A stretch of 64,000 bases of DNA from Apostichopus japonicus (taxonomy: Eukaryota; Echinodermata; Holothuroidea; Aspidochirotida; Stichopodidae): contig NC_092568.1 in assembly GCF_037975245.1 (NCBI RefSeq), positions 8,319,001-8,383,000 of the forward strand, given 5' to 3'. The notes under the pieces are model-generated. The model saw only the letters and a program-made list of their open reading frames with translations. It searched no databases and was not told the DNA's origin. This document shows positions 26,701 through 39,100 of this stretch, piece after piece. Position 1 is the stretch's first letter; each line of letters starts with the position of its first letter. The position numbers were made by a program, and so were the translations under genes.

Positions 26701-28658
26701 GTAATATATTCCGCTTTCTCGTGCCATAGAAAACAATCATTACAAATCAACATTTAGTGAACACCACTGCCTTTAGTACAAGGATGAACAGGTTACCTTT
26801 ACAATCTTCTCATCACACGCCTTGCACTTGCTACGGTTTGATTTAGCGTACTCCACGGCAAAGTCTGACAACATGTGAATCTTCGGTTCCCCCGATCCAT
26901 CTTCTTTCTTTCCCTTCTTTGAACTAGTTGCATCATCCTTCCCACTGATCTTATCTTTAATCTTCTGTTGGTCCTCCCAACGAAGACCATCGACGCCGCC
27001 TGAAATGTTGTAGAAGAAAGTCAACAAACTCAAGATTTATGCCTTGTTATGCATGTCCATTATATTCACGACTGTACCGATCTCCAACTCTGCACAGTAG
27101 GTTTCGCAGTATGAACAAGTCTTGCTATGCAACCCTCTACAAACTTGCTTAAATTAAAGAAATTTGGGTTAAATAAGAAAAGTAGACATGATATAAATTC
27201 CAAATGAGTAGGAAAAGAACCAGAAAGCACTTGAGTGTGCTTACATCAAGACTTTGAAGCAGATTTCATTTCCTGGATGATGTTTGTTTTGTTGAAGACA
27301 TACCGAGCCCCTTCACAAAACTAAACCGAAATGAATTTGACCAAACTTTGTCCAATAAAAGAAAATCATAGGATTGGAGAATTCAGATTAATATTAGCTT
27401 TATAGAGTTATCATGATTAAAAGATTTTCAGACTTTGACCACTGTTGTCATCATGTGACCTTTGCCTTTGACTGACCTTTGATCGAGGATTCTTGTACTC
27501 ACCATGCTGGATCTGCATACAGTACCAAATATGAAGTTCAACAAAGATGTACTTTGTGAGTTATCATGTTTACAAAGTCTTCAGACTCTGACCTAGCTCT
27601 GTTGACCCCAAATGATGTTGAATTCCACAGGAAAAGAATAAGGTTCTTATACTCTAAAGACAAATCCAAATACCAAGTATGAAGTTAATCCACCTTGGAA
27701 CTATTTTTATTTACGGTGCTTACAAGCAAGTGTCACATACACACACCATTACCATCGCATATATTTGATTCCTTCTGCCTCCGGCAAGGAATAAAAAACT
27801 CTTGCTTTACTCACCAATTTCATTGACAGCTGAGGCACGACAAATGGTCCAGAAGCAACTGAAGTGATACCAGTTTGGCATCTTTCCATCAAAATGAGGC
27901 GACTGTTGAAATGTGAAAAAAGATGTGATCGTAAGGTTTGCTTCTGATTCCTTCAATGAATTGCTTTCCCTATGGGTGGCCGTCAGCTCTTACTCCTCTG
28001 GTACACTTTGAGATGCAACACAAGTGACAGTCATTTGTTGATTAGAGTTGACTAAGAGAAATGGCATGTTATTAACTGCAAGTTTTGGAATATCAATGAC
28101 TAACAGTACCACTGAAAAAAGAGCTGTGGCAGTGTGGGGTTGTGATAGGACTACAATAGTTACAAATAATTCTTCTTTCGGTGTGGTTTAACTTTAGAGG
28201 GGAATGAATATGCATGCATGTCCTGCATTTTAAAGAACAAGCATTCTGTGCCGGTAACTTATCAGCACTTTAGCATATAAATTTGTCTATAGCCAAACCA
28301 TGTCGGAGGCTTTAGCGGTAACAGTCAGTCGTATGCCTAATCCTATACTGCTCACAACCCTGGTACCTGGAATTCTTAAAATGACCTTTACTTAAGCCTT
28401 GCACTATTCCGCTTCAAGCTTTGTGGCCTAATATTGCATACTAAAAGAAAGAGGTATGCTATTACACTCAGTTACTATTACTAATACTAGCGTTAGCCTA
28501 CACTACACTACACTACTACTAACGTAAAACTAAAACCTTACCTGGATCATCCGAGCGAGACGCAATGACTCTTTAGAAATCTGCGTTTTACATTTCTTGC
28601 ACGACGATCGATTACTTTTGGCATATTCAGCCATGAACGGGTATTCTATCTCACTCAT
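11739..28658 (-). CDS. PARP1: Poly(ADP-ribose) polymerase 1, N-terminal 12 coding exons (3' part outside the window)
   Basis: A nuclear DNA-break sensor that makes poly(ADP-ribose) from NAD+. Exons (minus strand, 5' to 3'): 28542-28658, 27815-27902, 26797-26999, 25802-26010, 24401-24506, 18461-18577, 17676-17884, 16071-16163, 15351-15502, 14462-14607, 13787-13856, 11739-11813. Every junction has a GT donor and AG acceptor and phases join, giving about 528 residues in frame. Zinc finger 1 has C20, C23, H52 and C55 (CKKC, then WYHFSC). Zinc finger 2 spans exons 3-4 (SKCKAC, then WHHVDC). A Lys-rich nuclear-localisation linker fills exon 5. The third zinc/PADR1 domain follows ([16 protein letters not shown], then C..C..YRCTG..WTKC), then BRCT (exons 9-10), and the start of WGR ([14 protein letters not shown]). 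Length to this point closely matches vertebrate PARP1. The WGR core, regulatory and catalytic exons were not found. The ATG has A at -3. Confidence 0.95.
14078..14444 (-). mobile_element. TTAA-flanked MITE, copy A (in PARP1 intron 10)
   Basis: 367 bp. The ends read TTAAAGGCATTGAAGACTCG and, inverted, TTAAAGGGAGTGAAGACTCG. It is inverted relative to copies B-D and has the same interior, including 'ACACTAGTGTCTAATTACCG' and 'GTAGCGACAAGAAG' (reverse strand). Its right end lies 17 nt inside the PARP1 exon 10 donor at 14461. No ORF for a transposase. Confidence 0.88.
14700..15350. repeat. PARP1 intron 9 segment with a diverged short duplication
   Basis: Two related stretches of about 60-70 bp lie near 15085-15150 and 15265-15335. 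Each has 'TTGGRATTA' followed by a phrase like 'CARYAGCACCCTCTA' at the end. The rest of the intron shows no exon. The duplication is weak and may be a piece of a larger interspersed repeat. Confidence 0.3.
16974..17340 (+). mobile_element. TTAA-flanked MITE, copy B (in PARP1 intron 7)
   Basis: 367 bp with TTAA at both edges and inverted ends TTAAATGGTGTGAAGACTTG and, reversed, TTAAAGGCATTGAAGACTCG. The interior matches copies A, C and D along its whole length with scattered substitutions. Its left end has more changes than the others, so it is probably one of the older copies. Confidence 0.88.
18578..24343 (-). other. Long PARP1 intron 5, nothing coding recognised
   Basis: About 5.8 kb between PARP1 exons 5 and 6. 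The few ORFs are short, AT-rich and lack domains. There is a G run near 18725. I found no nested gene, tRNA or clear transposon in it. Confidence 0.5.
24344..24400 (-). other. PARP1 exon 5 read-through extension with an early stop
   Basis: The exon 5 donor (AAG|GTAAGC) lies at 24400/24401. Directly downstream the frame stays open for 18 more codons, then TAA at 24344-24346. The extension is Lys/Ala-rich ([18 protein letters not shown]) and resembles the basic linker it continues. If the 5.8-kb intron were retained or a local poly(A) site used, the product would be only the two DNA-binding zinc fingers plus a basic tail. The open frame is seen; use of this form is inference. Confidence 0.4.
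26143..26292. repeat. 21-bp tandem repeat, seven copies, in PARP1 intron 3
   Basis: The unit TTTGGGTGACATAACATGCTC repeats seven times with essentially no differences between copies, so it is recent. It starts about 130 bp upstream of the exon 4 acceptor (26011). On the minus strand it is an open frame repeating MSPKEHV, but in a different frame from exon 4 and upstream of its acceptor, so I read it as intronic. Confidence 0.92.
27400..27800. repeat. Diverged interspersed repeat, two units of about 155 bp, in PARP1 intron 2
   Basis: Two related blocks each start with a 'GAGTTATCATG' phrase (near 27404 and 27559). A phrase 'TTCAGACT.TGACC' follows, then further 'TGACC' phrases, then 'TTCTTGTACTC' or 'TTCTTATACTC', then 'ATACCAAGTATGAAGTT' or a close variant. 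The block ends near 27775 in 'CCTTCTGCCTCCGGCAAGGA', followed by ATAAAAAA. The tail resembles the 3' end of a retroposed repeat common in marine invertebrate genomes; that comparison is from memory. Confidence 0.45.
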
Positions 28659-30160
28659 TTTGCTCAGTTTAGAGTTTCAACCGAGATAATTTCCAGCAGT
28701 AATGGCGTAGAAAGAATGAAACGTGGGCAGATTGTTGTGAATGTGTACTACGTAATACAGAGTATAATAGTACTAGTACTACAGAGTATATACAGAGTAC
28801 ACGGAGGCAATTGCTATTAGCACTGTGTGTTGTGAAAACGAAACCATGTGCTGACCCCTAGGGCCCTATGTTGACATCTTCATGACGTATGCTCAAATTC
28901 GCGCGGAAAATAGTAGGCGTGGCCCCATGAAGTTGTCTTGTAAACAAAAAGTTTTGGCCAATGAAACAGCGTTACCGAAGGAGTTTCTTGAAGGGGGAAC
29001 TATTAAAACTCATTATTTAAGAAGCCACTTTGACGTATATTTTGATTTATATTTTCATACAGGATTCCATGAATTCACTGAAAACCAACGTTTGAAAAAG
29101 TTTATGAGTTTTGTGAAAATAACCAGTGGCACAAGTTTTAGAGGAGGGGTGGGGGGGGGGGGGTTGGGGGCTTTCATGGGAATGGATATTGAATCAACAA
29201 TTTTGGCATGACATGGCCTTGTTCCATAGAAAGGGCTTTGGGTTGCCTTTAACAAACTGATCCTGTTCCTTTTTCAATGAGGTAAGCAATTAAACCTTTT
29301 TGACAGGCCAGACATGATCTGGTACTCAATGCAAAGTACACCACCAGTTGATAAACTGCTCTGTAGTTGTATGGAAAATCACAAGGGCTACAAATGTTAA
29401 GGCAAACTTTTCACTTGAAGAAGCTGGTTATGTTCATCAACATATTGTATTTCCCACCTGTTTCACTGAAATTACTAGTGATGAAATCGGGTACCTGTGA
29501 ACCAGGGGGACCGACCGAACAAATTACTACCCAGTCCACAACTTTACTTCGTAAACATCCTTCTCAATTTTCGATTGCATTTTCATTCAAATTAATGAAA
29601 GGGAGGGAAAAATTCATATGTATTCTTCCGTAATTTCATCCTTTTAGTGATATCCCCCCTGAAAATAACTATTTCAATGGTATATAAAAAAAAATTAAAA
29701 ATCCATGAAGTATTTCTTCACATCCCAAAAGTAGTATATAGTTACAGAATATCTTCATTAGTTGATTAAACTCTTCAGCCTTGATTCCAATATCCAAACT
29801 AGCTAGGCTCAGTAGATCTGCTATAAAAGTGTGTTAGGTGAAATACCTCTTTATGATATGATCCCATAAATGCAATCACCTGCTTTAAACCATGCCTTAA
29901 TTACTCAATGTTCCTACAATGATCAAACATAGAGAAACACTCTCACCTATACATTGGTTATGGAAAGTGTCTATAGACCAAATAAAATTGTAATACAATA
30001 ATTTAGATTTTTAAATATACTTCAATTTTAATTCTTTGATTGCTCATAAGTTTTATATTTCAAATTTCAATGTATCATTATTATATATTAAATTGTGATT
30101 TTAATAGTTTCTTTGCTTCTTTGATAATGTAAATTCAAATTTTCAAAAGTTTCGAAAGTT
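28659..30160. other. Intergenic region between PARP1 and the acidic-repeat gene
   Basis: It contains the PARP1 5' flank (28659 to about 28850) and the 3' flank of the next minus-strand gene. A 16-bp-scale G tract lies at about 29148-29163. An ORF at 28882-29211 (+) spans that G run, has no domain and is not believed. ATTAAA on the minus strand at 30100-30105, about 56 nt after the acidic-gene stop, could be a variant poly(A) signal. Confidence 0.4.
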
Positions 30161-33100
30161 TTAAGACCTTGAGAGCTTTTCAAAGAATGCTACTTTAAGT
30201 TTAGTCAGCAATCCACCTCTGCCTCTCTTGCTCTTTTTCTGAGTGTTAGTGTTAAATTTAGCAGACTTCTTTGAGCTTGACATGGTTTCAAACATCTTAA
30301 TACGGTTTCTAATATTAAACTTTTTCTTTGGACTATCATTGTAAGACTGAATTGATTCAGGTTGAAGCGGGACAGCTGTTGCATTTCTTATTTCTTCAAA
30401 ATGGAGGATGGTTTCCTTGGTATCACCATGCTCTGGTATCTTTTCATTACTTTCTTTGGCTGCAGAAATCAAGGATTGATTCAGTTTAGGTTGAAGTTGT
30501 TCTTTGCTCACTTTGTTGATCTCTTTAAAATGAAGGATGGTCTCCTTGGTATCACCATGCTCTGGTATCTTTTTGTTATTTGATTTGGCTGCAGGAATCA
30601 AGAAATATTGATTCAGTTCAGGTTGAAGTTGAACTTTGCTCACTTTGTTGATCTCTTCAAAATGGAGGATGGCCTTTTGAACATCCCTATCCTGTTGCAT
30701 CTGCTCATTATCCAGATTGGCTGCAGGAATCAAAGCTGAAGATTTCTCTTCAACTGCAAATTTTTCAAAGAGGTGAACTGCTGAAGACACTGATACATCT
30801 TGGGTGAATGCTGAGATGGTCGGTTGCTTGATGAATGATGTCGAGGAGGTATTGTTGAAGAAGCTGATTTTCTCTGATATGTTCTGACGAGACGGGTCTT
30901 CATATCCACTGGAGACACTGGAGATGCTGAATGTATCATCTAGTGATGAGATGGAGCCTTCGCACCCCAGGGCGGAGTCCTCAGACAAGACTTCATTTTC
31001 ATCTGGCGGGGAAAAAATACTATTCTGACATTCAGTCATATCTTAACTGTTGGATAGTTTATTATATTTTTTATAATTTTTAATATATAATTTATTAATA
31101 TTTTGAAGCAATTTAGATTTTATTGATTTTTTATGATTATTGGGTCAGTGATTTTACCAAACCATAACTCAAAACATGGTAAGAATTGATCAGGCTTTAA
31201 AAGACAGTTGACAAGGTTGTTCCATCATATGAACATTAATTATTGAGTGAATAATGGTTGTTGTTTTTTAGTCCAGATCATTTTTAACATAACACAAAGA
31301 TTACATGCAAAAGAGAAAGGTAAAATTGTTAAATTATTATACCTTCTCTTCTTATTACCTGATGGGAGCTTAGTATCCATATAGTATCATATATTTATAA
31401 TGGTACTAATTCAATCTTAGTTCAGTTCATATTATAGCTGCCTTGCATGTTTGCATTTATGCTGCACCTTGTCAAGCTTGCATAGAATTTTCCAATGTGA
31501 TATCAAGTAAATCCTTCTCTTAAGTGGTATGTAATGTTCCTTTAAGATCATTTGTTTATCCATGCTATTACAATTACTGTGGGTATCTTTACTCTCAACC
31601 CTGACATAGAAATGGTTAATAAGGACTGCATGCAAACTGAGGATTGACTAGCTAATAGTTATTAAGTACATAGGATTTGCATTCATCAGGTCACTGGATT
31701 TGAATCTTACTATAGCCAACAATATCCTTGCATCTTTAAAAATTTGTGAATCATTTCTGTGTCAATTTTCTCTTCATTATTTCTTCTCTGCAGCATAGAC
31801 CATGTCTACTGATTAAGCTATTCTTTATGATATTTCATGAGATTAGGTACATTACTTCAAAATGGATATTAAACCACATCACTAAATATTGGAAGGAGTA
31901 TAAAATATTACTGACCTGAAGGTGTTTCCTCAAACTTTAAATCCCATGTTAAGGGGTATTGTTCCATGGGCCCTGGTGATATGACATCTGCTTGCTGTAA
32001 CTCATCCAGTCCATCACTGGTGCAAGCCACAAATCCTGATCCAGTATCATCTGTTGTATGGTCAATGACGTTGACGTTTTCACAGCTACTTTCTTCGGAG
32101 AAAGTCTCTCTTATATCACTTACAGATGTCTCAACTGTAGGTCCTTGCACATTGGTGGATAATATGCTTGGAATCAACATGTCAGTTAGAGCTGAGGATT
32201 CCTCTTTGTTGTCTTCCTCTGAATCAAGGTTTGATGCGGTTAATTCAGACATTCTTGGGGTAACAGAAATTTCAACTGTAGCATCTTGTACCGTTGGAGG
32301 TGTTTCCTCTTGTTGTGAAATGTTACGAACATGTTCTATGCTGTTGTTTGGAGGAGACGTTGGTTCCATGTAGTCTACGAGTGCCAGTCCCGATTCTCTC
32401 AACTCAGCCAATGGATCATAAGGCCAAGCAAGTTCATCAAGACCTCGATCCAGTGACATCTCCTGGAACATTCCATCAGCCATCATCATCAAAGCTGAGA
32501 GGTTATTCTTTCCTGCTACCTTGGGAAGGGATCTCTTCAGACTCTGACGGACTGAGTACATCAAGTCTGTGTCCAGATGGACAGGTTTCTCAATCTTTAC
32601 TCTAGGCTCTGGTTTCCTCGCTCGAAGTTCTGCCTTCGTCTTGTGTAAATTAACAAGAGCTTCCAGGTATCGGTCACTGATGAACTGTCGTCTCATGCCT
32701 TTAGCAATGCAAGATTCCAAGAGCTCTTCCTTCAGTGTTTTGTTGCATGAAGTGTCATTAGAAGATGAAGAGCTGTTGTGCATTCCATCCTCTGAACACT
32801 GATCACGTTTATACACAGAGGCATTGTTAGCAGCATCTGGGCACCATTCCGGATCAGTTTCAGGGGTGACTTCTTCATCAGATGGTGTTGATCTTACTTC
32901 TCCCACAATTCTTTGTGCCAAATCAGCTGGTTTAACATCTGTTGTCTTGAAAGGAACAGAGTAATTCAGATTATGTACAGATTTCTCACTTGAGAGATCC
33001 GCACAACTTTCTGAATCAACCTCATCCATAACAGTGTCCTTACTTGCTGTTTTCTTGTCATCTGAAAGCTGGTTAAATGAGTCAGCAGAAAGAGAAGAGC

Positions 33101-36100
33101 TGTTGTCCATCCCATCTTCTGAAAGCTGATCAAGATTATACACAGATGCATTGTTAGCAGCATCTGGGCACCATTCCAGATCAGTTTCAGGGGTGACTTC
33201 TTCATCTGATGGTGTTGGATTTACTTCTCCCACACTTCCTCCTTGCTTGAAATAAGCTGGCTTAACATCTGTTGTCTTGAAAGGAATAGAGTAATTCAGA
33301 TTATGTACAGATTTCTCACTTGAGAGATCCAAACACCTTTCTGAAGCAATCTCGTCCACAATAGTGTCCTTACTTGCTGTTTTCTTGTCATCTGAAAGCT
33401 GGTAAGATGTGCCAGCAAATAGAGAAGAGCTGTTGTCCATCCCATCTTCTGAAGTCTGATCAAGATTATACACAGATGCATCGTTAGCAGCATCTGGGCA
33501 CCATTTCAGATCAGTTTCAGGGGTGACTTCTTCATCTGATAGTGTTAGACTTACTTTTTCCACACTTCTTCCTTCTACCACATCAGCTGGTTTAACATCT
33601 ATTGTTATGAGAGGAACAGAGTCATTCAAATTATGTACAGATTCCTCACTTGAGAGATCTGAACACCTTTCTGAAGCAATCTCATCCACAATAGTGTCCA
33701 TACTTGCTGTTTTCTTGTCATCTGAAAGCTGGTAAGATGTGTCAGCAAAAGGAGAAGAGCTGTTGTCCATCCCATCTTCTGAGAGCTGATCAAGGTTATA
33801 CCCAGATGCATTTTTAGCAGCATCTGGGCACCATTCCTGATCAGTTTCAGGGGTGACATCTTCATCTGAAGGTGTTGGTCTTACTTCTCCCACAATTCCT
33901 CTTTGCTCCAAATCAGCTGGTTTAACATCTGTTGTCTTGAGAGGAACAGAGTCTTCCAGATTATGTACAGATTTCTCACTTGTGAGATCTGAACAACTTT
34001 CTGAAGCAGTCTCCTCCACAACAGTGTCCATACTTGCTGTTTTCTTGTCATCTAAAAGCTGGTAAGATGTGTCAGCAAAAGGAGAAGAGCTGTCATCCAT
34101 CCCATCTTTTGAAAGCTGATCAAGGTTATACCCAGATGAGGTATTAGTAGCCCCTTGGTACCTTTCCAGATCATCAGAAGATTTGACAATTCCCTCATCC
34201 TGCATGTTCAAACCAAGATTAAGGACAGGCGTTTCACCCACGCAAGTTTTGGCCAACTGACAATGCGAACGTGGAGACTTCAGCTGACCTCCATTCTCAT
34301 GCGCTGTTGGGTTTTCTTGTGGGAATCTATCAATTACAGGCTTAGATTCTCCAATGATTGAGGAAGGCATGTGAGTATGTTTGTTATCTTCTTTGGAAAT
34401 GTTCACGTTCTCAGTCCCTGAAGGAGTTGATGTATTGACCATAGGCAGTTGTGACTCCGCAGATTTAGTCACAAGTTGGCTTCTGACATTAGACGTTGGT
34501 TCCATGTAATCTACGAGGGCCAGTCCCGATTCTCTCAACTCAGCCAATGGATCATAAGGCCAAGCAAGTTCATCAAGACCTCGATCCAGTGACATCTCCT
34601 GGAACATTCCATCAGCCATCATCATCAAAGCTGAGAGGTTATTCTTTCCTGCTACCTTGGGAAGGGATCTCTTCAGACTCTGACGGACTGAGTACATCAA
34701 GTCAGTGTCCAGATGGACAGGTTTCTCAATCCTTACTCTAGGCTCTGGTTTCCTTGCTTGAAGTTCTGCCTTCGTCTTGTGTAAATTAACAAGAGCGTCC
34801 AGGTATCGGTCACTGATGAACTGTCGTCTCATGCCTTTAGCAATGCAAGATTCCAAGAGCTCTTCCTTCAGTGTTTTGTTGCATGAAGTGTCATCAGAAG
34901 ATGAAGAGCTATTGTCCATTCCATCTTCTGAAAGCTGATCAAGATTATACCCAGATGCATTGTAAGCAGCATTTGGGCACCGTTCCAGATCAGTGTCAGG
35001 GGTGACTTCTTCATCTGATAGTGTTGGACTTACTTCTTCCACAATTCTTTGTGCCAAATCAGCTGGTTTAACATCTATTGTCTTGAAAGGAACAGAGTCG
35101 TCCAAATTATGTACAGATTCCTCACTTGAGAGATCCCAACACCTCTCTGAAGCAATTTTGTCCACAACAGTGTCCATCCCATCTTCTGGCAGCTGATCAA
35201 GGTTATACACAGATGCATTGTTAGCAGCATCTGGGCACCATTCCAGATCAGTTCCAGGGGTGACTTCTTCATCAGATGGTGTTGATCTTACTTCTCCCAC
35301 ACTTCCTACTTCTACCACATCAGCTGGTTTAACATCTGTTGTCTTGAGAGGAACAGAGTCATCCAGATTATGTACAGATTTCTCACTTGAGAGATCTGAA
35401 CACCTTTCTGAAGCAATCTCGTCCACAGCAGTGTCCTTACTTGCTGTTTTCTTGTCATCTGACAGCTGGTTAGATGAGTCAATAGAAAGAGAAGAGCTGT
35501 TGTCCATCCCATCTTCTAAAGGCTGATCAAGATTATACACAGATGCATTGTTAGCAGCATCTGGACACCATTCCTGATCAGTTTCAGGGGTGACTTCTTC
35601 ATCAGATGGTGTTGGACTTACTTCTCCCACAATTCTTTCTTGTTCCAAATCAGCTAGTTTAACATCTGGTGTCCTTGGAGGAACAGAGTCATTCAAAGTA
35701 TGTACAGATTTCTCACTTGAGAGATCTGAACACCTTTCTGAATCAGTCTCATCCATAACAGTGTCCATACTTGCTGTTTTCTTGTCATCTGAATGCTGAC
35801 TAAATGTTTCAGCCAAAGGAGAAGAGCTGTTGTCCATCCCATCTTCTGAAGGCTGATCAAGATTACACCCAGATGTGGTATTAGCAGTATCTGGGCATCT
35901 TTCCTGATCAGAAGATTTGACAGGTCCCTGCATGTACGAACCAAGATTAAGGACAGGCATTTCATCCATCTTAGTTTTGGCCGTCTGACCATGTGAATAT
36001 GGAGACTTCAGTTTCATTCGGTATCTTGCAAATGGGTTTGCAAACTTAGCAAGATCTTCTTCTTCTTCTGAATCTGAGTCCTCATTTTTGTAGGCCATAT

Positions 36101-39100
36101 ACCTAAATATTTTCTTCATCTTCACCTCAGTAAATTCCGTTCCCTTTCTATTACTACCTGATGATTCCTTTTGAGCTTGCTTTTTGCTCTCCTTAATAGA
36201 TGCCAACAGCTCCTTGTAGACATTTGTGTTCCTTCTCTGAGAAACTGGGGCAACATTGCGTCCACTGACATGACGATCGTTTTGTTCGATAACGTCCTTG
36301 AATGTAGTCTGTTGGCAAAGCAAAAGTACCAATAAGTGGCATATTCATATTTTCTTCCCCTTCATAACTTCTACACATCACAACTGATAAGGATAAGGCA
36401 ACTTTTAAATGATGAAGATATTGTATCTGTATCTTTTCAAAGTTTGCCAACAAATCACAGACTTTGATAAGTTGTTCATATGGCATGTCAATTTAACTTA
36501 TTATTTACCTTTTTGTTTTGCCTATACAGTAACACAATTGTCATCAGAATTAACCAAGAATATGCTAGAAAGCCAAATAGTGGTCACTCATTTTTCTGTC
36601 ACTTTCAACACATTGGTACTCTTTTGAATGGTCTAATAGATACCCCCACCCCCGCCCCAGTCCCGCTCAATGCCAGGAATAATTTTTTTTAAAACAGTAC
36701 TTATAGGCAGTACCTTTTCAGCAAACTATAATTTCAGACCATAAACTTACTACATAAGAAAAAATATGGCATACTAGGAAATATAGCAAAAAGTGTCCTT
36801 AAGAGTCCTACAACCTAAAAATAGGGTCATGTGCACAAACTTAGCTTGAGTTAACAAGAATTTTCCGCCTGATTCTGGGAAAAATCAATGCAAATAGTAA
36901 ATTGGACACTTAAATTGTAAAGTAGCTTGTCATATATTTTCACATCTCATCATGTCATCAGTTAACTCTTGAAGGGCTTTGTGACACAAAATGAAATGAG
37001 GTTCATTAGAGTTAACTTTACAAGACATTTCTGTCTGATCCTGGGAGAAATGAATGCAAATGGTTAAAACAGACATTAAGATTGTAAAGTCCTGCGTCAC
37101 ATATTTTCACATTCCATAATTTCATCAAATAACTCTTGTAGACGTTTGAGACAAATATAATGAGATTGACACCTTTTGCTGATTACTTCCTACTAGCAAT
37201 AAATAAAAGTTTTGTCCAAGGCTCAGCTTGCAGATTACTTACCATTGCAGGAGAGGATTTCTCCCCATCAGCTGGTGGGCTCAGCTTTTCTGACTTGACC
37301 ACAACTTTCCGTTGACCAGTTGGTTGAGATGCGGATGTTACAGCAGTGAGATTTGTAGCAACTGCACTGCTAATGCCATCTGGTACTGTAAACCCATGCC
37401 TAGACATGACTCTGTCCATAGAAAGAAATTATCAAATGAACAATTATTAGTCATTAATTCTAATCAACTATTCTAACATTTATTGCTAGGCAAGTATTCT
37501 TCATTTGAGTTTCAAAAAGGGCATGATCATGAAATAGGTCTTACAATATCATCCCTGGAGAATCCTGGATAATAGTATAATCTGCAAATCATTGAAATAG
37601 TGTTGTGTTTTTTTTTTTTTGGGGGGGGGGGGTAATTGCATTGCTAAAAAGAATGGTTCGGTTAACTAATTGATTTTACTGTATATTTCAATGCAATATA
37701 CATAAATGTTAGTGTAATTCAGAAAGCCTGAATAATCTGATTTATGTACAATGAAGAAGAAAGGTATTATTAGAACAACACAACAGTGCTACATCATGAC
37801 CATATCCATTAAAGTAATTAAATGGCTCCAAATATGCTGAAAATGTCATATAACAGTCAGCCATGTTCAGACTACAACATGTACCTAGCTCATTTAGCAT
37901 GGGGGAGTCAGAATTAATTCAGACTGTAGTTTTGGATCAAATTTAAACAAGCTTAATTAGCATGTTAAAAACTTGGGGACAATGCTGATGAGAATGTACT
38001 TTTATTTTAAATTTCTAGAGCAATATGTGAATACAAAACCACTTACTTCTTCATGCACTCATCCAAGAGAGCCCTCAACTCGCTCCTAACATCTTCCCGA
38101 CTTCGACCTCTCAGAGAACGGGTCTTCACCAGCATCATTAGGTTTTGAAACCTTGGATCTGCCACGGACTCCTTCATAAATTCACTGATCTATTATGGAC
38201 AATGAAACCATGAATTGTTAAAAATGACATCATTGAAGATTACCATTGATTACAGTAAGAGTAGACAGTCCCTCTATCATCCCCACAAAGAACTTACTTT
38301 CTACCCACTTCACTCTCTTCTGATTACAGGGTATAAATCTGTGCAATTGTGCATCAGCTTGGCAGATTTCTATAGCAACTTTGGCATGCAAAAGTGTACC
38401 AAAAATGTATTTAATTCTTGGAAATAGGAATTTTTTTTAAAAGAAACCACACACAACCACTCCTAGTGGCAATAGAATGCCTTGCAAAATTGAAGTTCAT
38501 CAAAACACCATGCAATTGTTACAGAATTAACAGTATTTTAGTTATTAATATTCTTTTTTATTTTATTGGCATGTTTTTTTTTTTTGGGGGGGGGGGGGGT
38601 TAATGAGGTCGGCAGAGAAGGATCAGATTGACTTAAAAGACTGTTGGGTATGAGTCTAAGTTAAAGGCTCAAATCAACTTTGCATCAAATGGTACCTACA
38701 AGAAAATGGTACCAGATTTAACTTAGAATATATGTCTTAAAGATCAGAATGATTGAAAGACTGTTCTTATTGACAATTGCCTTTCTGGTCTCATTATATA
38801 TTTCCACAAAAACTCTCAATTTTGAGTAAAATATTACTTTGATGTACGTGGTAGGGCATATATCAGTACCACATAAATTAAGTCAAGCCTGTCACTACCT
38901 AGCCTACACTTGCTATCCTTAGCCTGCTACCCCCCCCCCCAGCCTCCCCTGCACACACAAAAGCCACTCTCCACTGCTTCCCATCTATTTTAAAATCATG
39001 GCACTAAGTGTAAACATTTCAACCATGCACACAAAAGTCAAATTTATTTATTTGAAAGGCATAAATCCATGCAAATATGTAATATTCTAAAAAATGTAAT

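Noticed and set aside
28882-29211. 109-codon plus-strand ORF near the PARP1 5' flank
   Set aside because: Ends through a long poly-G (Gly) run and has no recognisable features; may include repeat sequence.
31966-35799. Many ORFs of 65-135 codons on both strands inside the acidic-repeat gene
   Set aside because: They repeat with the period of the 78-codon units and are shadows of the 1,464-codon exon.
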